Shown: piece by piece, positions 36,775-50,122 of the stretch
How the letters are laid out: each line of letters starts with the position of its first letter
Position numbering within the stretch: position 1 is the stretch's first letter
Source of the DNA: Ophioderma brevispina
Taxonomy: Eukaryota > Echinodermata > Ophiuroidea > Amphilepidida > Ophiodermatidae
DNA: 64,000 nt
Direction of reading: 5' to 3'
Assembly: GCA_023653785.1 (NCBI GenBank)
Contig: JAMKCH010035375.1
Coordinates: 27,388-91,387 of the forward strand
Notes under the pieces: generated by a model
Told to the model about the DNA's origin: nothing
What the model saw: only the letters and a program-made list of their open reading frames with translations
Databases searched by the model: none
Program-made: the position numbers and the translations under genes

Positions 36775-39289
36775 CTGCAGAATTGACATCTCCATTTCTT
36801 GTAGGAAAACGAAACTGAATTTCATGGTCATTGGGATCTATCCAAAACTAATCTGTCGAATCAACATCTCCTCTTGTTAAATTTCTTACAACTCTCACTA
36901 ACGATCACCACTGGAGTGTTAGGTTGCTCTCACTTATACCTACCAACTTTGGTTACGTTTCTGTAATATTCGAACAATCTCTTACTCGAACTCTTTTCTC
37001 CTAATTACCCTGGCACAACACAACATCCCAGTGCCGATCGTCATCCTGAAGACCAACATCACAACTGACCTGTGCACCATCACACAGCCACTTATCACCC
37101 TGTATCTCCTCCCCTCGCCATCTGCACGCTACCTTATTCAACTATGTAACTCAAGAAAATCAGAGATCCCACTTCTCACAACAATTTTTTAGTGGGCACA
37201 CCAGAAAAATCCAAACCAAATATCCTTTAGTTCTAAGATTTCATAGAGTAAATGAGAAAAATAGCATTCTTCAGATACCAAAATTTTAACCACTTCCAGT
37301 CCCTGGGATTCTGGGGACAAGGCTATTAGCGATCGGACCATGGCCCTTTAATATTTAAACAAAGTCTTGAAATCAATTTGTGACATGTGCAAAAAGGTTT
37401 TTTGTCTTATTCTTCATTCCCTGAAAGCAATATCCAAAGTCATATGTGTCCACCATCATTTAGCACTGGAAATCTTTAGGTGTCCTCTAACATTCGTCAT
37501 TGGGGACAATGCTGGTCATTAGGGGAAGAGAGGTTTCTGACAGCTAAAGAACAGGGTGGGGTGTCAAGGTAGATTGTTCCAAATTTATGCATTACTTTAA
37601 GGTAAATAACAATGTGTGTCCCCACAAACTTTAGTTTCAAGTTTTTGGCAGTCACAGAGTTTGACTGCGATCAAAAATTGGTAAAACTAATTTTGCGGGT
37701 AGATGTATGTCAAAAGAAAAATTGTTCAATTATGCTTGTTTACTTGGTTGACAGCTGTGCAGCTTTGACCACAACCGTACAGCATTAGATATGTCTGGCT
37801 CCTTTTGTGACACACTACAAAATATATTTTATAAACTCAATCTAGGTCTATTGCTCATACCAAACTTACTCAGATTTTAAAAATGTATAATATCTAATGC
37901 GTTTTCTTTTTTCTAAAAGAATCCAAATATATACTACATTAATGGCACTATTAAAGTTAATGTACTGTTTTGTTGTTATTACTGGGCAAGTATGAGGAAG
38001 CAGATCATTTTAACATGATTTTCTCGTTATTATGTACCTTAAGGAGAGATTTCACCTTGTTGTGCCCAGGAAGATGCTAAAACAAAGTTCTGTTTCCTCC
38101 TAATGCCAACCCATTGTTTTAGTTTTAAGATAATATTGTAATCATGTAATAATATATGTTAATTTATGTTAATTTTTACGTAAATTCAAGAATTTGAATG
38201 ACAAACTCTAACAGGATTTTGCCAGAGACAACCCATTAAACAATTCATGACAACCTCATGAATTACATCGGAAAGAAAAAATAAGAAGGTTCATAGTTGA
38301 CAAGGGTGTGTTGGACCCATCCAGAAAGTCTGAGCATCAGAGGCTATCAGGTTGTAGGCGTCATTTTAGGTTGACCGTCTGCCTGGCTTGCCTGTCATCC
38401 CAGGTATAGTGACTTATTGTGTTTGGCAAGCTTTTGAAAAGCATGCCAAACACACATCAATAAAATATCTAGCCGCTGGCTGACGGCAGTCGGGGCACAC
38501 AAATCAACACTAAAATAATGAACAGCAACATCGTTACTCCTACAACCTGAATATCCTCTTTAAAAATTATCCCCCAAGATTGATATTATTACTATTATTA
38601 TAAGCTTAGAATACGCAGGGATATTCGTGTTTGGTAGAAGTTGAATATTTTAAATAAAAAATTCCTTCTTTAATAATTATATTTGATAGTATGGTACTCA
38701 TTTCTACTTAGCGCTCCAAGCGACTTGAATCATTTTATGTGAAGCCTAAGCAATTAAAAGTCATTGATGAGAATTTCGCTCACAATGTAATCTCCAATCA
38801 CAAGCCATTATTATACAGACAATGTGAGAACCAGTAACTAGGCCAACGCTTAGGCTATAGTCTCAGCCCAGCAGAATTTGAGAAATTTAGCCTCACAAAC
38901 ATTATAATTATATATCGCTAGCTGGGCCTGGGGATTTGACGCAAGAAGATGCAAGGAAACATAAGACTCCCAGCCGTAAAATACCTTGATATAAGCCTAT
39001 TGATCCCCATTCACAGCCTTTTATCTCCATACTCGAGAGTGCCTTTGATGGATGTGTGTGTTTGACCACTACATTGATTGATTTACCACTGCTTTAACTA
39101 AAATATTCAATCATGACAACATGTTTCATAAAGAACTTGTTTAAATAAAATATTTATCTGCTTCAATAGCATGTAGAATTGCAATATTCTGAAAACAGAA
39201 AGAAAACGAAGTTCATCAATGATGCAGAAACCATCAATTGGGATTTTTAGGAATGCATATTGTATTAAGTATTTGGATCAGCCGTGAGT
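36775..39289. other. Unassigned
   Basis: No gene is recognised, and no clear inverted-repeat element was found. Confidence 0.4.
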
Positions 39290-41075
39290 GTTGTGGTTCC
39301 TTCGACCTTGAATGACCCCTCATGACTTTGTTGTGCCTTTTAAAATTTCGGCATCAACAATCTACCCCACCCCCAAGTTTCATGTCCATACACAAAAGAT
39401 TACCCCATTTGACCCTCCTTTGACCTTGAATAATTTGAGGACCTTATTGTGACCTTTAACATTTAGGCATCACCAATCAACCCCGCCCACCAAGTGTTTG
39501 TCTGTTTCATGTCCAGACACCATGTTTTTTAACCCCCTTTGACCTTGAATGACCCCTGATGACCTTGTCTGGACCTTACAAATTGTTGGCACCAACAATC
39601 GACCCTGCCCACCAAGTTTCGTCTGTATACACCAAAGTTTACCCCTTTTGATCTCCTTTGCCTTGAATGACCCCTGATGACCTTGTTGTGCCCTTTAAGA
39701 TTTTTTGGCGTCAAAATCGACCCACCCTCAGTTTCAAGTCCATACACCAGTTTTATCCCATTTTGACCTCATTTGACCCCGAGAAACTTTGATCCACTAA
39801 CAATACAACTCGGTCTTTCGGACGGTCAAGGAGCACCCCACCACCACGTTTCAGAACGTTCGCCCTCGATCTTCCGAGAAACCACTTTTACCCTCATTTG
39901 ACCTTGAATGACCCCTAATGACCTTGTCCTGACCTAAAATTCGGCATCAACAACCGACCCCATCTCCCAAGTTTCATGTCAATACCCCAATGATTACCCC
40001 CTTGTAACCGTTATTGACCTTGATGACCCCTATGCACCCTTTGATCCCCTAACCAAAACCAACCTCGTACTGTCAGGGGCACCACCCACTAAGTTTCAGG
40101 ACGTGCAACCCTTGGTCTCCGAGAAACAAACGTTGCACCATCAATTTGACCTTGAATTACCCCTAATGACCTTGTCCTGACCTTCAAATTTTTGCTTGGG
40201 CATCAAAAACCGACCCAATAACCCTCCAGTTTCTTCCAAGTTTTGATCCACTAACCATACAATTCTCAGTATGCGGGATGGTCAAGGGCACCCACCCACC
40301 AAGTTTTCAACCTCAGTCTCTAAGAAAATAGATGCGGTCCATTTGACCTTGTTGAACGCAAATGACCTCCAATGACCTTTGATCCCCTAACCCAATACAA
40401 ACTCGGTCTTCGTGCGGTCAGGGCACCCCGTTCGCCCACCACCAAGTTTTTCGTGACCGTGTGACCCTCGTCCTCCGAGAAAATAGACGCATACAGACAC
40501 CACAGACAGATAGACCGACCACTGTATTAAAAATAGATAATTTTGTCATGACTTTACATTTTCGATCAACAATCGACCCCACCCTCCAAATTTCCATGTC
40601 CTACAACCAATGTTTACCCATTTGACCCCTTTACCTTGAATGACCCTTGTATGACCTTTGATTCCACAAACCAAATACAACTGGTGGTGGGTGCCCGCTT
40701 GACCGGCGCGAGATCAAGTTTCAGGAACGTGCAACATTCGGTCTCCGAGACACCAAGGTTTATCCATCCTTTGACCTTGAATGACCCTAATGACCTTGTT
40801 GTGACCTTTAAAAGTTTCGACATCACAACAACCCACCCTCAAAGGGTTTTAAATGTCCATACACCAATGTTTAACCCCTTTGACCTCCTTTGACCTTGAA
40901 TGATCCCTGATGACGTTTTTTTGTCTTTGATCCACAGACCAATACAAATATGGTCTTCGGACGGTCAACGGGCACCCACCTACCAGTGTCAGGAACATGC
41001 GACCCTCGTTCTCTGAAAAACCATGTTCCTCATTGACCTCTTTGACCTTGAATGTCCCAGATGACCTTGAGCCAC
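39290..41075 (+). repeat. TGACCT-rich tandem array, about 13 diverged units
   Basis: The phrase TTTGACCTTGAATGACCCC recurs (with variants) at about 39302, 39416, 39537, 39655, 39896, 40011, 40143, 40343, 40625, 40768, 40887 and 41037. The basic spacing is about 115-120 bp, with some double-length steps. Between them are ATGACCTTGTTGTGACC, GGCATCAACAATCGACCC and CCAAGTTTCATGTCCATACACC. Longer variants add GGTCTTCGGACGGTCA and CTCCGAGAAA. There is no coding signal. Confidence 0.88.
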
Positions 41076-41225
41076 TAACCAATCTACGTTGATCTAGCCC
41101 GCCTCAACTACATCTACCCAGCTTAGTTTCGGACGTAGAATCCTTGGCCCCTCCATACATCTACCTGGCCGTCTCCCCTTCTCTTCTAGTGGAGATTAAA
41201 CTTAACGTGGTTTGATTAAAACTTG

Positions 41226-41592
41226 TAAGGCCGACTCAGAGTTTGCCTGAGGAGGGCGCCCTCAATCAAAAAAATTGTGTTTTTTTGATGTACATAGTGC
41301 TTGTCCTAACTAATCCCGGTGCGGCCAATTGCTAAGGCTAAATCGAATTCCTTCATATAGAAAATCCAACTTTGTTATAAAATTCCGGATCCGGAATTTT
41401 TGTTATACACAGTATCTTATACAAAAGATGAAATTTAAAAAACAAAAATGTTTACTGCATCAAACGAAAAATCCGATTCATCTCAAATTTCGGAATTGTG
41501 CTTTTAGGTTACTTCTTCAGTTCTAGTTGACTATTTTTCATTATTACATACAAAAAAACTAATATTTCGAAATCTCTGAGTCAGACGTTAAA
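41226..41592. mobile_element. Inverted-repeat element with GACTCAGAG ends
   Basis: TAAGGCCGACTCAGAG at the left is inverted relative to CTCTGAGTCAGACGTTA at the right. The same end sequence (AAAGGCTGACTCAGAGATTT) recurs at about 48642 and 61432, so it belongs to a dispersed family. Confidence 0.6.
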
Positions 41593-43362
41593 AGTCACCT
41601 CATGAATCAATGTTTTTTAATAATTTTTGTTTATATGGAAAACGGAGGATGCATTAGTAAAAATATTAATTATGATGCATTTATTGACTCTGACTGCCAT
41701 TCTGTTATGACATCACAATCCATAAAAACATAACATGGTGCAAAGTTATCGTGCCCCCCCAGTCCGGGCCCCCAGTAGTGATTCCTAACTCATGTTTACT
41801 CGGGCCGTCGGCTAAATGGGCAACCTCCGGGGGAAACCCAGCTTTTTTGGGCGCGATACTCCTCGATAAACATCGTAAAAATCACGTGTGTATCTCGACC
41901 TTGTTGCTCGCTCCGTACAACTGTGTGGTGTGTAAAATGTTTGGATCACCATGAGCCCAAAGACTTCACATTCTTGTGGTTTGTTTTCTCGTCGGAATTC
42001 AGATCGTCTATGGGAGTCTGTGTTGTGGATACATTTCTATCAAGCAAAAAGCTGAAAATTGACGTAAGGATATCATGAAAATGCAGCATTGCATCTCGAA
42101 ATAAACATGATGATAAACCGGTCTGGGCGAGCATGTGGGAACGAAAGGTGACCCGTGCCACTGATCTCTACACATCCACAGTCCCGTTCACACCAGGTAA
42201 AAACATGAGACGTGAGATGGACGATTTGAATAAACAATGCTCAAAGATACCGATTTCTTTATGCTATTAGGAGAGATGAATAATTTTACACGAATTTACT
42301 ATATACGATTTATATGCCGACCTGGGTAGAAATAATTTATTACCGTTTTCGACCTATTTAGCACCCCTCACTTTATATTCCCCGAACCTTTGTCGCCTTG
42401 CAAATCATGTCTAAATTAACCGCCCCTGCATTTCGGAGAGGTTCACTGCTCTGAACGTCCCCACTTTGTGTCCCGATTTTTTTTTTTTTTTTAATTTTTC
42501 TTTTTTTATTAACATTTTTGGCTAATATTTAAATTTTTCAAGGTTTATATTTAACACCTGCAAACATGGTAAATACAGCCACACTGTAGCCATGCTGTCG
42601 ATCAAGTATAATGTTGAAGAAATCAAGACGGCTACTTCTAGCTACTTCGCGCAATTGCTATGGTGGCTGACGTCATCCGACAGCGGGTTTGTCATTTACT
42701 GGGAATTTATCCCACTTATAGGCCCTGACTGGTTCGGTGTTAAACGGAAATGCGAGATCGATCAAAATTAGAGACACGTAAAAAAAAAAAAAGGTAGCTG
42801 ATACACTCGAGAAATAAGGAGTTTTTAGATTTTCTTGGGATCAATAAATCATTAATTGGTTACGATGTGCACGGGGCTCTCAAACATTTTGGACGCTGTT
42901 TTGGGCTCAAAAGCCCAAGTTTTGCCCAACCATTCTAAAAATGCAATCGGTCGCCTGTTTTATACTTTTCATTGTTATTTTCCATTTTTTGATGTAAACA
43001 TTAAGAAAATTGGATCTTTGAGACCTGCTGCGAGTCACAGACATCTATATCCGATGGCGAATGTACAGCGAAATCTTTCAATCATGCATCCGAACTGGCA
43101 CACATAAATTATCTTTGGCCAATCATTCGACATTCATTATTACGTGTATAGTATTATCATACGTAACTACCATGATGAAACATGCGACTTGACTTTCCTA
43201 AAAACAATGCAAAATAAACTTCTCACTTCACTCATCTCATTCTGAAATCCACCTTCCAATAATGTTGTACATTGAGATTTGTGACACGCTAATTTATGTG
43301 AGGTTTTTTAAGTACTACCTGACGTCATCTCGCTCAACTTGTATTGACCTGCCCCTTGGTCC

Positions 43363-43407
<45 letters not shown>

Positions 43408-46400
43408 AAAAGCGAAACAAAAATACGACCCTGACAAGAACAAGACAAGGACAGGTGCGCGATGAATCTTGCCCCTGACCCTCGGCATTCCATGCCATCT
43501 ATGGTTACACCATTTCTTGTAGGAGCGGGCACAATATACTGATGAATTTCAACATTTTGGTTTATCTAACCCATAATAAACCTATTAATTAACGATTGCT
43601 GGGCAAATAATACTCATTTCAATTATACAATAGAAACGCCTGGGGCGCGTGACTATAGGCTAGTATTACTTTGATAGTCACCCTAAACAAATCGACCCAG
43701 ACTTTTCCAGAACATGTGGACAGGGCATGTGGAGATGGAAACCCGTGTTTTATCAAGTTGGGAATTCCCTGCACATCTAATTTGGTCCTACATTTATGAA
43801 AGGTGGGTCCTTTGTTACTAACAATAGTTCCCTGTTATTGTTATTTTAATTAGGTTTTTTTATTGTCTCAATTCTCTTTTATCATATTTTTTTTAAGTCT
43901 AGTTATAATAAAAGTCGCCGACATTTACAGCTCGTACATTAGATTATCATTTAGCGGTACATTTTCCCTGCACTCATTGCGCTGCGTTATCTCTTGCTAG
44001 ACTGACGGATCCCCCGATTTTTCAGCGGCGGCTCTGGTTATCTCCCTTGGGCGTGGCGACAACTACCTGTAATCATGATAGTGTCTCACTTGGGAGGCCT
44101 CTATAAAGAGACAACGATAAATATGTATTATTTACTCTGATACTATTCTGCTTAACATTTCATTAAATAAATACATTATTTTTAAAGTAAAAAGCATTGT
44201 GAAGACGGCTATAGAAACGTATCATGCTTATGTGCTTTTTTGTTTTTTATTTGTCTGATCCTTAATAAATGAAATGAAATGTAGAATGTTATGTGTATCT
44301 TGCGTGTAGTTTAAGCTTTCTAATGGGGCTTTTGCGGTCACAGTAACTTACCAACATGTTGAGAAAACAGCGTGCAATACTACGCGGGGAGAGACCAGTA
44401 CGATACAAAGTCAATAACAATGCAGTGTTTTGGTGCAGTATCTTTTTATACATCATTCAGTGGTGTTCCAAACCATTCCTTTCGTGTCACTTATACTTGT
44501 ACTTTTCTGGCATTGAATGATAATACCGTTCGTGGAAATTAAAATTGAAACATATAGTCCATCGTGCAGAGAAAAATCAAATTCTATTAAAGTCGATCTG
44601 CTTTGCACTATCTATATGCAAAGATGATGTACAAACCATGAAATGCCATCTATTTCCTTTCATGAAACAGTTCTCGGGCCACATATTTTCTTTCTGGCCT
44701 CGCCCAAATGATTGAACCTGTTCAAAATTTCTCTAGTGACATTGGTTAAAATAGATCTTGGTCGCTTCGGACTAAGGAATTCACTCATGTCAGGCTGATT
44801 ATAAGTCCTATCGTTTCACTGATGCAGCATAGCATTTCTACTACATGAACCCATGTCTCATAATAAACCAGGGATATTTATACTGCCTAAATTTACTGAT
44901 GGTCATTGTCCTTATATGCAACTTAGCGCCTATTAGAGACTAGTACAGCCTGAATGCATATCTTGCGCTTCATTCCGTTGTCTTCGCCTCAAGACTACCT
45001 ACCTTACGAAGCCATAACAACAGGTCTGAGCCCCTGCCCATTAAAGTGCGAGTTCCAATTATGTTAGAATATCTGTAAACAACCCTCATAAATAGCCAAT
45101 GATCCGCCAAAAAAAACCAAGTTTTGCTACGTTTAATTGTTTCCAGAGACTTGACGGCATATTTATAATTAAATAGCTACTAATATTATAAACAACAATA
45201 TGGCATAATATTTTGTTTAACAACAGCTACTCTGTTTCCCATTACATTTGAAAACCCGAAGTATATATCTATTACACATTTTAGCAATCTAAAACCCAAA
45301 AGTATACGCCTATGAAGTGCAAATGGGTCACTTCCACCGATGAAAGCCGAGGTGATTTCGCTGGCAACAGCCCAAGGCCGGACACACCCTGACAAATTAT
45401 GGGAGAACTTGCATCACAATTATCACAACTCTTTCTCCAAATAAGGAAACTAGTCTTTACATCTTAAAATATAGCATAGGCCTGAAAGAAAACACAAACC
45501 CCTAACAAAACGCCAGAGCATACACAATCCGGGACGCCCTCGAACATTACTCCATTTTATTTTAACACAACTTCCATCCCTGCCCCCCAAAAAACATTTA
45601 AAATGGTTCGCTCTTAACATTGCAGTCTCTTAATATGCAATTAGCAAACAAATAGGTGCATAACAAAATTAAAACCTTTTAAAAAACCAATAGCAACAGT
45701 AGGCCTCATCGTGGAGTTACTCATAGTAAAACTTGAGCTTGTGTCGTCGATTTCGTGATATCTAACGGCTTGTTTAAATCACAGCCGACTTAATCTTTTG
45801 TGGCTTAATCCAGGGTGTGTTTACACTACCTCTGCTCAAGGGCGGTAGGTAGAAGTCATGAACGGACACCCAAGGCGGCTGAGTGATATGCAAATGACTT
45901 AGAATCTTGCAATCGTATTTGACCTCGGTCATTGCCACTTCTTGGTAGCACCAGGGTCGAGATATATAGCACTATACATTACATTTAGAAGCAGATACCC
46001 AGCTGCACCGCTAAACAAGTGCACACGAACCAATAGGTTTTAGTAAGAAAGAACGACAAGCGAGGCATCCAAAGAGCCCAAAAAACAGAGAAAAACCGCC
46101 CAAACTGAATGCCGTCACTAAAATTAAAAAAAAAAAAAAAAAATTGAAAAATAAATCATACCACAAAAGGCACAGCCTACCTCTAGAACATTTTGCCGGA
46201 ATTTTGGCAGAAACGGACATAAAACGGCCTATTAGTTTCGATAACCAAGAACCACTACTTAAATCGCCGCTCTCGATCGCACAACCCTCATGAGGGGTTA
46301 AAAAATAAGAAGAATATGATGAAAGTTCTACAGAAATCGACCTTTTTTGTTTGAGTTGAGAATTTCTAAACATATTTTTTTAGAAGAATTTTTGCCATAA

Positions 46401-48299
46401 AAGAATCAGTAAAACTCATCAATGATTGTGTCAATAGTTATTATCTTATCTTTTGCACTTCCCTTCATTTCCTGTACATCTAACAAACCTATTCTGCTAG
46501 TTGAACATTCTAGCAATCATAATTCATAGATTTGCCATTTAGTGGCAGATAGCGGCACATTTGATATTTGCCATGAACTCTGTTCACATTTTATTTGAAA
46601 TTCCTCCTGCCTGACATACGTAAGCGAATACATCAGCCTAGATCATAGCATGTTAGTAAGTGCCTTTGCTAAAAATCGGTCAACCGTTAATAGTATCTCC
46701 CATCCAGGTTCTACCTATTGTGTTAAGTGGAGTTAAGCTGCATTGAAGATTCCTGTGGAAATAGGGCCGGCAACACACATATCTTCTTTGAAGTGAGGAC
46801 GATACACCTCCTTTTCTCCTACACCTCCCTGATTTGACAATGTTTGCCAATGTCGTCTGTAACTGACAGTATGCTGATGCCGCGTGGTGCATATCACTTT
46901 CCCGATCTCAATGAGGCGGTTGGTGCTAATTCGTTGTGACCGTCATCATATGCCCCGACGCAACCTGCAGCACCCATTGATCTAACCATTGTAATAAATG
47001 ACGGTTTTGTGTCCACTGACTAGCAAGGGACACACAAAACAGAATGAACTTAAAATCATACCTGCTGGAAACTGTAACACACCTTTGTTTCATACATACA
47101 AAAAAATGCCTTTATTCAGGATTTTCTTAATCTTTGTATTCAAAATTAAATACATCCTTTGTAATTAAAGGGGCATTTTTCATGCTCCAAGCCTCGTCCA
47201 CCACATTTACCCAAAATGTTGCATATTTTATATCCTTTGAACCGTTAGTCTTAGTATGCATGCGCGCACCCAATCTTACTTGCAAATTTGATTGTATCTG
47301 TGAAATTTTCAAAAGTTGTATTTTCCGTCTGTAAACAGTATAAGTAGCCTACAGGAACCTGTGAACAAGCATTTGCTCCTGATGAAGATCCCATTATCAA
47401 CTCATATTTTGGAAATAAGCTTTCTCACAATATCTAGGCAAACCATCAAATAAACAGAAGGTGCTAAATCACAAAAGCGGCATCCTTTAATTGGACATGA
47501 CTTCAGATTGCCTTTTTTGTTTTGGTTACTGCTTAGACAAATCGGACATAGTCTATTAAGGGGATTGAGAGTGATCGGTCCCCTACCCTCTCCTTAAGTG
47601 CATTTGATCACTCCCCTGATGCAGCTCTTCTTAAGGGCCATTGTAGGAGAGTGATTTGTAACTCCTCTAGGAAGATCAGTTTTATGTACATTGCATTGGT
47701 TAAAATTTTCTTAAATCTCCTCTACATACTCTAATTGAACATTCGAGCCTTCAGGAGACACTCCCGCTCTTTTTAAAAGACAATTTCTGCAATAACACTA
47801 AAAGGGATTCACGCAAAGCTAGGCTGTTATTAAACACAACTTACGATTTGTCTAACAGTGTCACTGTGGCAAGCCATGATATGTGTGCTAGAATTATTTA
47901 GCCATGGGGCACCAGCAATGGTTGCCTTATGAGAGGCAATATTTTTCCCATGCCACTTGGGGAAAACGTTTACATTCAAACCCACATAATACAAATATTC
48001 TACAGGAACGATGTAACCGTTTGTTTCATATATGTCAATAGATGGTGCTCCACACACTAATGGTTTTATTTACAATAACTAAATCTTTCTATCAATCCAT
48101 ACACTCTTTTCAATGAGATTCTTTCACTAATCCAATGGTGACAGAGAAAGTGAAGCACGACAGTGACTTGACCATTGCGTCAAAAATAATATTGGCAAGA
48201 GCATTCGCTGGTGCAACAAAAAAACTCATAAACAACTTTGTGGAATTTCCAAGAACTCATGAACTAACAGAGTATTCCTATTAGCTCTCACACCAGAAC
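41593..48299. other. Unassigned stretch
   Basis: Short reading frames have no family signature. The only simple repeats of note are T/A runs (42478-42492, 43364-43405, 46126-46143). Confidence 0.4.
43364..43405 (+). repeat. Poly-A tract, 42 bases
   Basis: An uninterrupted run of A follows TTGGTCCC. It may be a microsatellite or the tail of a retroposed sequence, but no recognisable body precedes it. Confidence 0.9.
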
Positions 48300-48643
48300 T
48301 TAAAGGTGGCAATTTCGGATTCCAGCACGTTCTGTTTTATTCATTGATCACTAGATATCCGTGAGAAAACTTATTCCTAAAAATTTGAGCTGAGCCGATT
48401 TTTGCGGTTTGTGTTACCAATCAATACTTTGTTTTTCCCACGGTCCATAGGCTACTGTGGCTGTAATTCTGTCCATTTACAGACAGAAATTTCAAAATTA
48501 CAAATTTCTTACAGATGCGACCGAATTTGCACGTAAGATTGGGCACACACACATGGATTACTAAGGTTCAGATGATATCAAAATCTCAACATTTTTAAGG
48601 TAAGTCGGGGGACAAAGCTGTGGATCACGAAATGTCCCTTTAA
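48300..48643. mobile_element. MITE-like element, family copy 1
   Basis: The left end TTAAAGGTGGCAATTTCGG and the right end TTTCG..CCCTTTAA (AAATGTCCCTTTAA) are inverted. The interior phrases GATATCAAAATCTCAA and GGGGGACAAAG are shared with the element at 49624-49982. It is immediately followed by the start of a different repeat at about 48642. Confidence 0.65.
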
Positions 48644-48735
48644 AGGCTGACTCAGAGATTTTGAAATATAATTTATTTGTGTAGTAATTAAAAATGGTCA
48701 TCTACAACTTAAGATAGTCACCTAAAATGCTTAAT
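48642..48735 (+). repeat. Dispersed repeat fragment (GGCTGACTCAGAGATTTTG)
   Basis: The same opening and next 60 bases recur at about 61432-61500 (shared GTCATCTA downstream). One end also matches the element ends at 41226 and 41592. No inverted partner was found here, so this is a fragment. Confidence 0.6.
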
Positions 48736-49623
48736 TCCAAAGTTAGAGATGAATGAGATTTTGTCAACCGCTTACTTGCAAGATTGTATATTGCACATCA
48801 GAAGGAAATTTTATAAAATACAGTGATCACCGAACACATCTGTCATCTACCGTCCCGGTTTGTGAATGGGGACAAAGCTCACATGAGGTCACAAACATGT
48901 CAGACACTACTGCATCCAAGTGTCATGAAAATTGATGTGGATACACCAAGCAATATCATAATTCTGACCATTTTGGGGCCATGACCTAATGACCTCTAGA
49001 TAACCTTTGACCCCTCTTGAAAGGGTAACTTGTGGGGCACTACCCAAGGACAATTACATTCAAGTGCCATAAAAATTGTGCTCAAGTATGTGGAAACAGC
49101 GGGCAATTATGTTTACAATTAACATGTTTACCACAGACACACATGCTACCAAAATGCTTCCCACAGACACACTTCCAAAGCAATTCCTATCTTCTGCAGA
49201 CAACACAAAAATACACTGGTCGTGTGCGAATATTTTCCAGAATAAAAATGTCATCATCCAATCAAGTTCTGACAATTTGATGTGTATGGCATGTTTAACC
49301 ACACAGTGGATTTTGCAATTAATACACACCATCAACTGCAAGCGGCACATTATGCAATTGGTGTACACGCAAAACATCTGTCTTAAAGGACTGACGTCAC
49401 TGATTCGAGGAAGTTAAATGGACTCTAACACGAATTTGTCATTTCATTAAAGAATTGAACCATATGGTGAATAAGGACCCTCAGCAGATATTGACAAATT
49501 CACCTGTCTTCAAAGTGTTACTTTAATTTTAAAATTCTACTACATTTTATGTCAAAGTCACAAATGTAAATTAAAACTAAAAATCTGTGATAAAAAAAAA
49601 ATCATGTCTTATCTTTAAATCTT

Positions 49624-49982
49624 TTAAAGGTGGGTGACCCAATCTATTGATCATCATTTGATTTTTCATATGATGTTTTCTCCCTCCTCACATACAAGCA
49701 TATTACCAAAAACATCTGATTTTGAGTTACATCAGTCCGGCCGTTTGGATAGTTGAAGCAGAAATGTGTATTAAATTAAATTGGCCCATAGTATGTGTTA
49801 ATTAATTAGATCTACCACATTTGTCAGTTTTTTTTTTCATAACATCAAAAGGAAAAATATCCTGTGCCTTTAATTTCAATGGCGTAATGAAAAAAATGTG
49901 AACTTTCTTCCTGATATCAAAATCTCAATTTGATAGAGTTAAGTTGGGGGACAAGGTTGTTAATGGGGTCACCCGCCTTTAA
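49624..49982. mobile_element. MITE-like element, family copy 2, next to the DHX38 stop
   Basis: TTAAAGGTGGGTGACCCAAT at the left and GGGGTCACCCGCCTTTAA at the right are inverted. It shares interior phrases with the copy at 48300. It lies 55 bp beyond the DHX38 stop codon, so it is probably in the 3' UTR or immediate 3' flank. Confidence 0.72.
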
Positions 49983-50037
49983 TGCAAACATAATGTGATT
50001 CTTGACCAGAATTGGGGTTCATCACGATCACTTGTTG

Positions 50038-50122
50038 CTATAATCCAAATGATGAAGGTGTTTTCCTTCGTGGAGTTGCAGCACCCTTTGAATCTCTTCT
50101 TCCTGGTGTTGAAATCTTTAAT
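50038..50122 (-). CDS. DHX38: DHX38 terminal exon (basic tail and stop)
   Basis: This 85-nt coding part completes the Arg codon, then encodes [20 protein letters not shown] and ends in SFGL-TAG. Animal PRP16 ends in a similar Thr/Pro/Arg tail with a final FGL. The acceptor is TTTAACAG. A minus-strand ATTAAA at 49983-49978, 55 nt past the stop, is a possible but unproven poly(A) signal. It falls at the end of a palindromic element. Confidence 0.93.

Noticed and set aside
39290..41075. Functional nuclear receptor enhancer
   Set aside because: The TGACCT words are explained by one diverged tandem repeat family. Nothing in the sequence alone supports regulation.
43262..43532. Open stretches with poly-Lys or poly-Phe on either strand
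   Set aside because: They are created by the 42-base poly-A tract.
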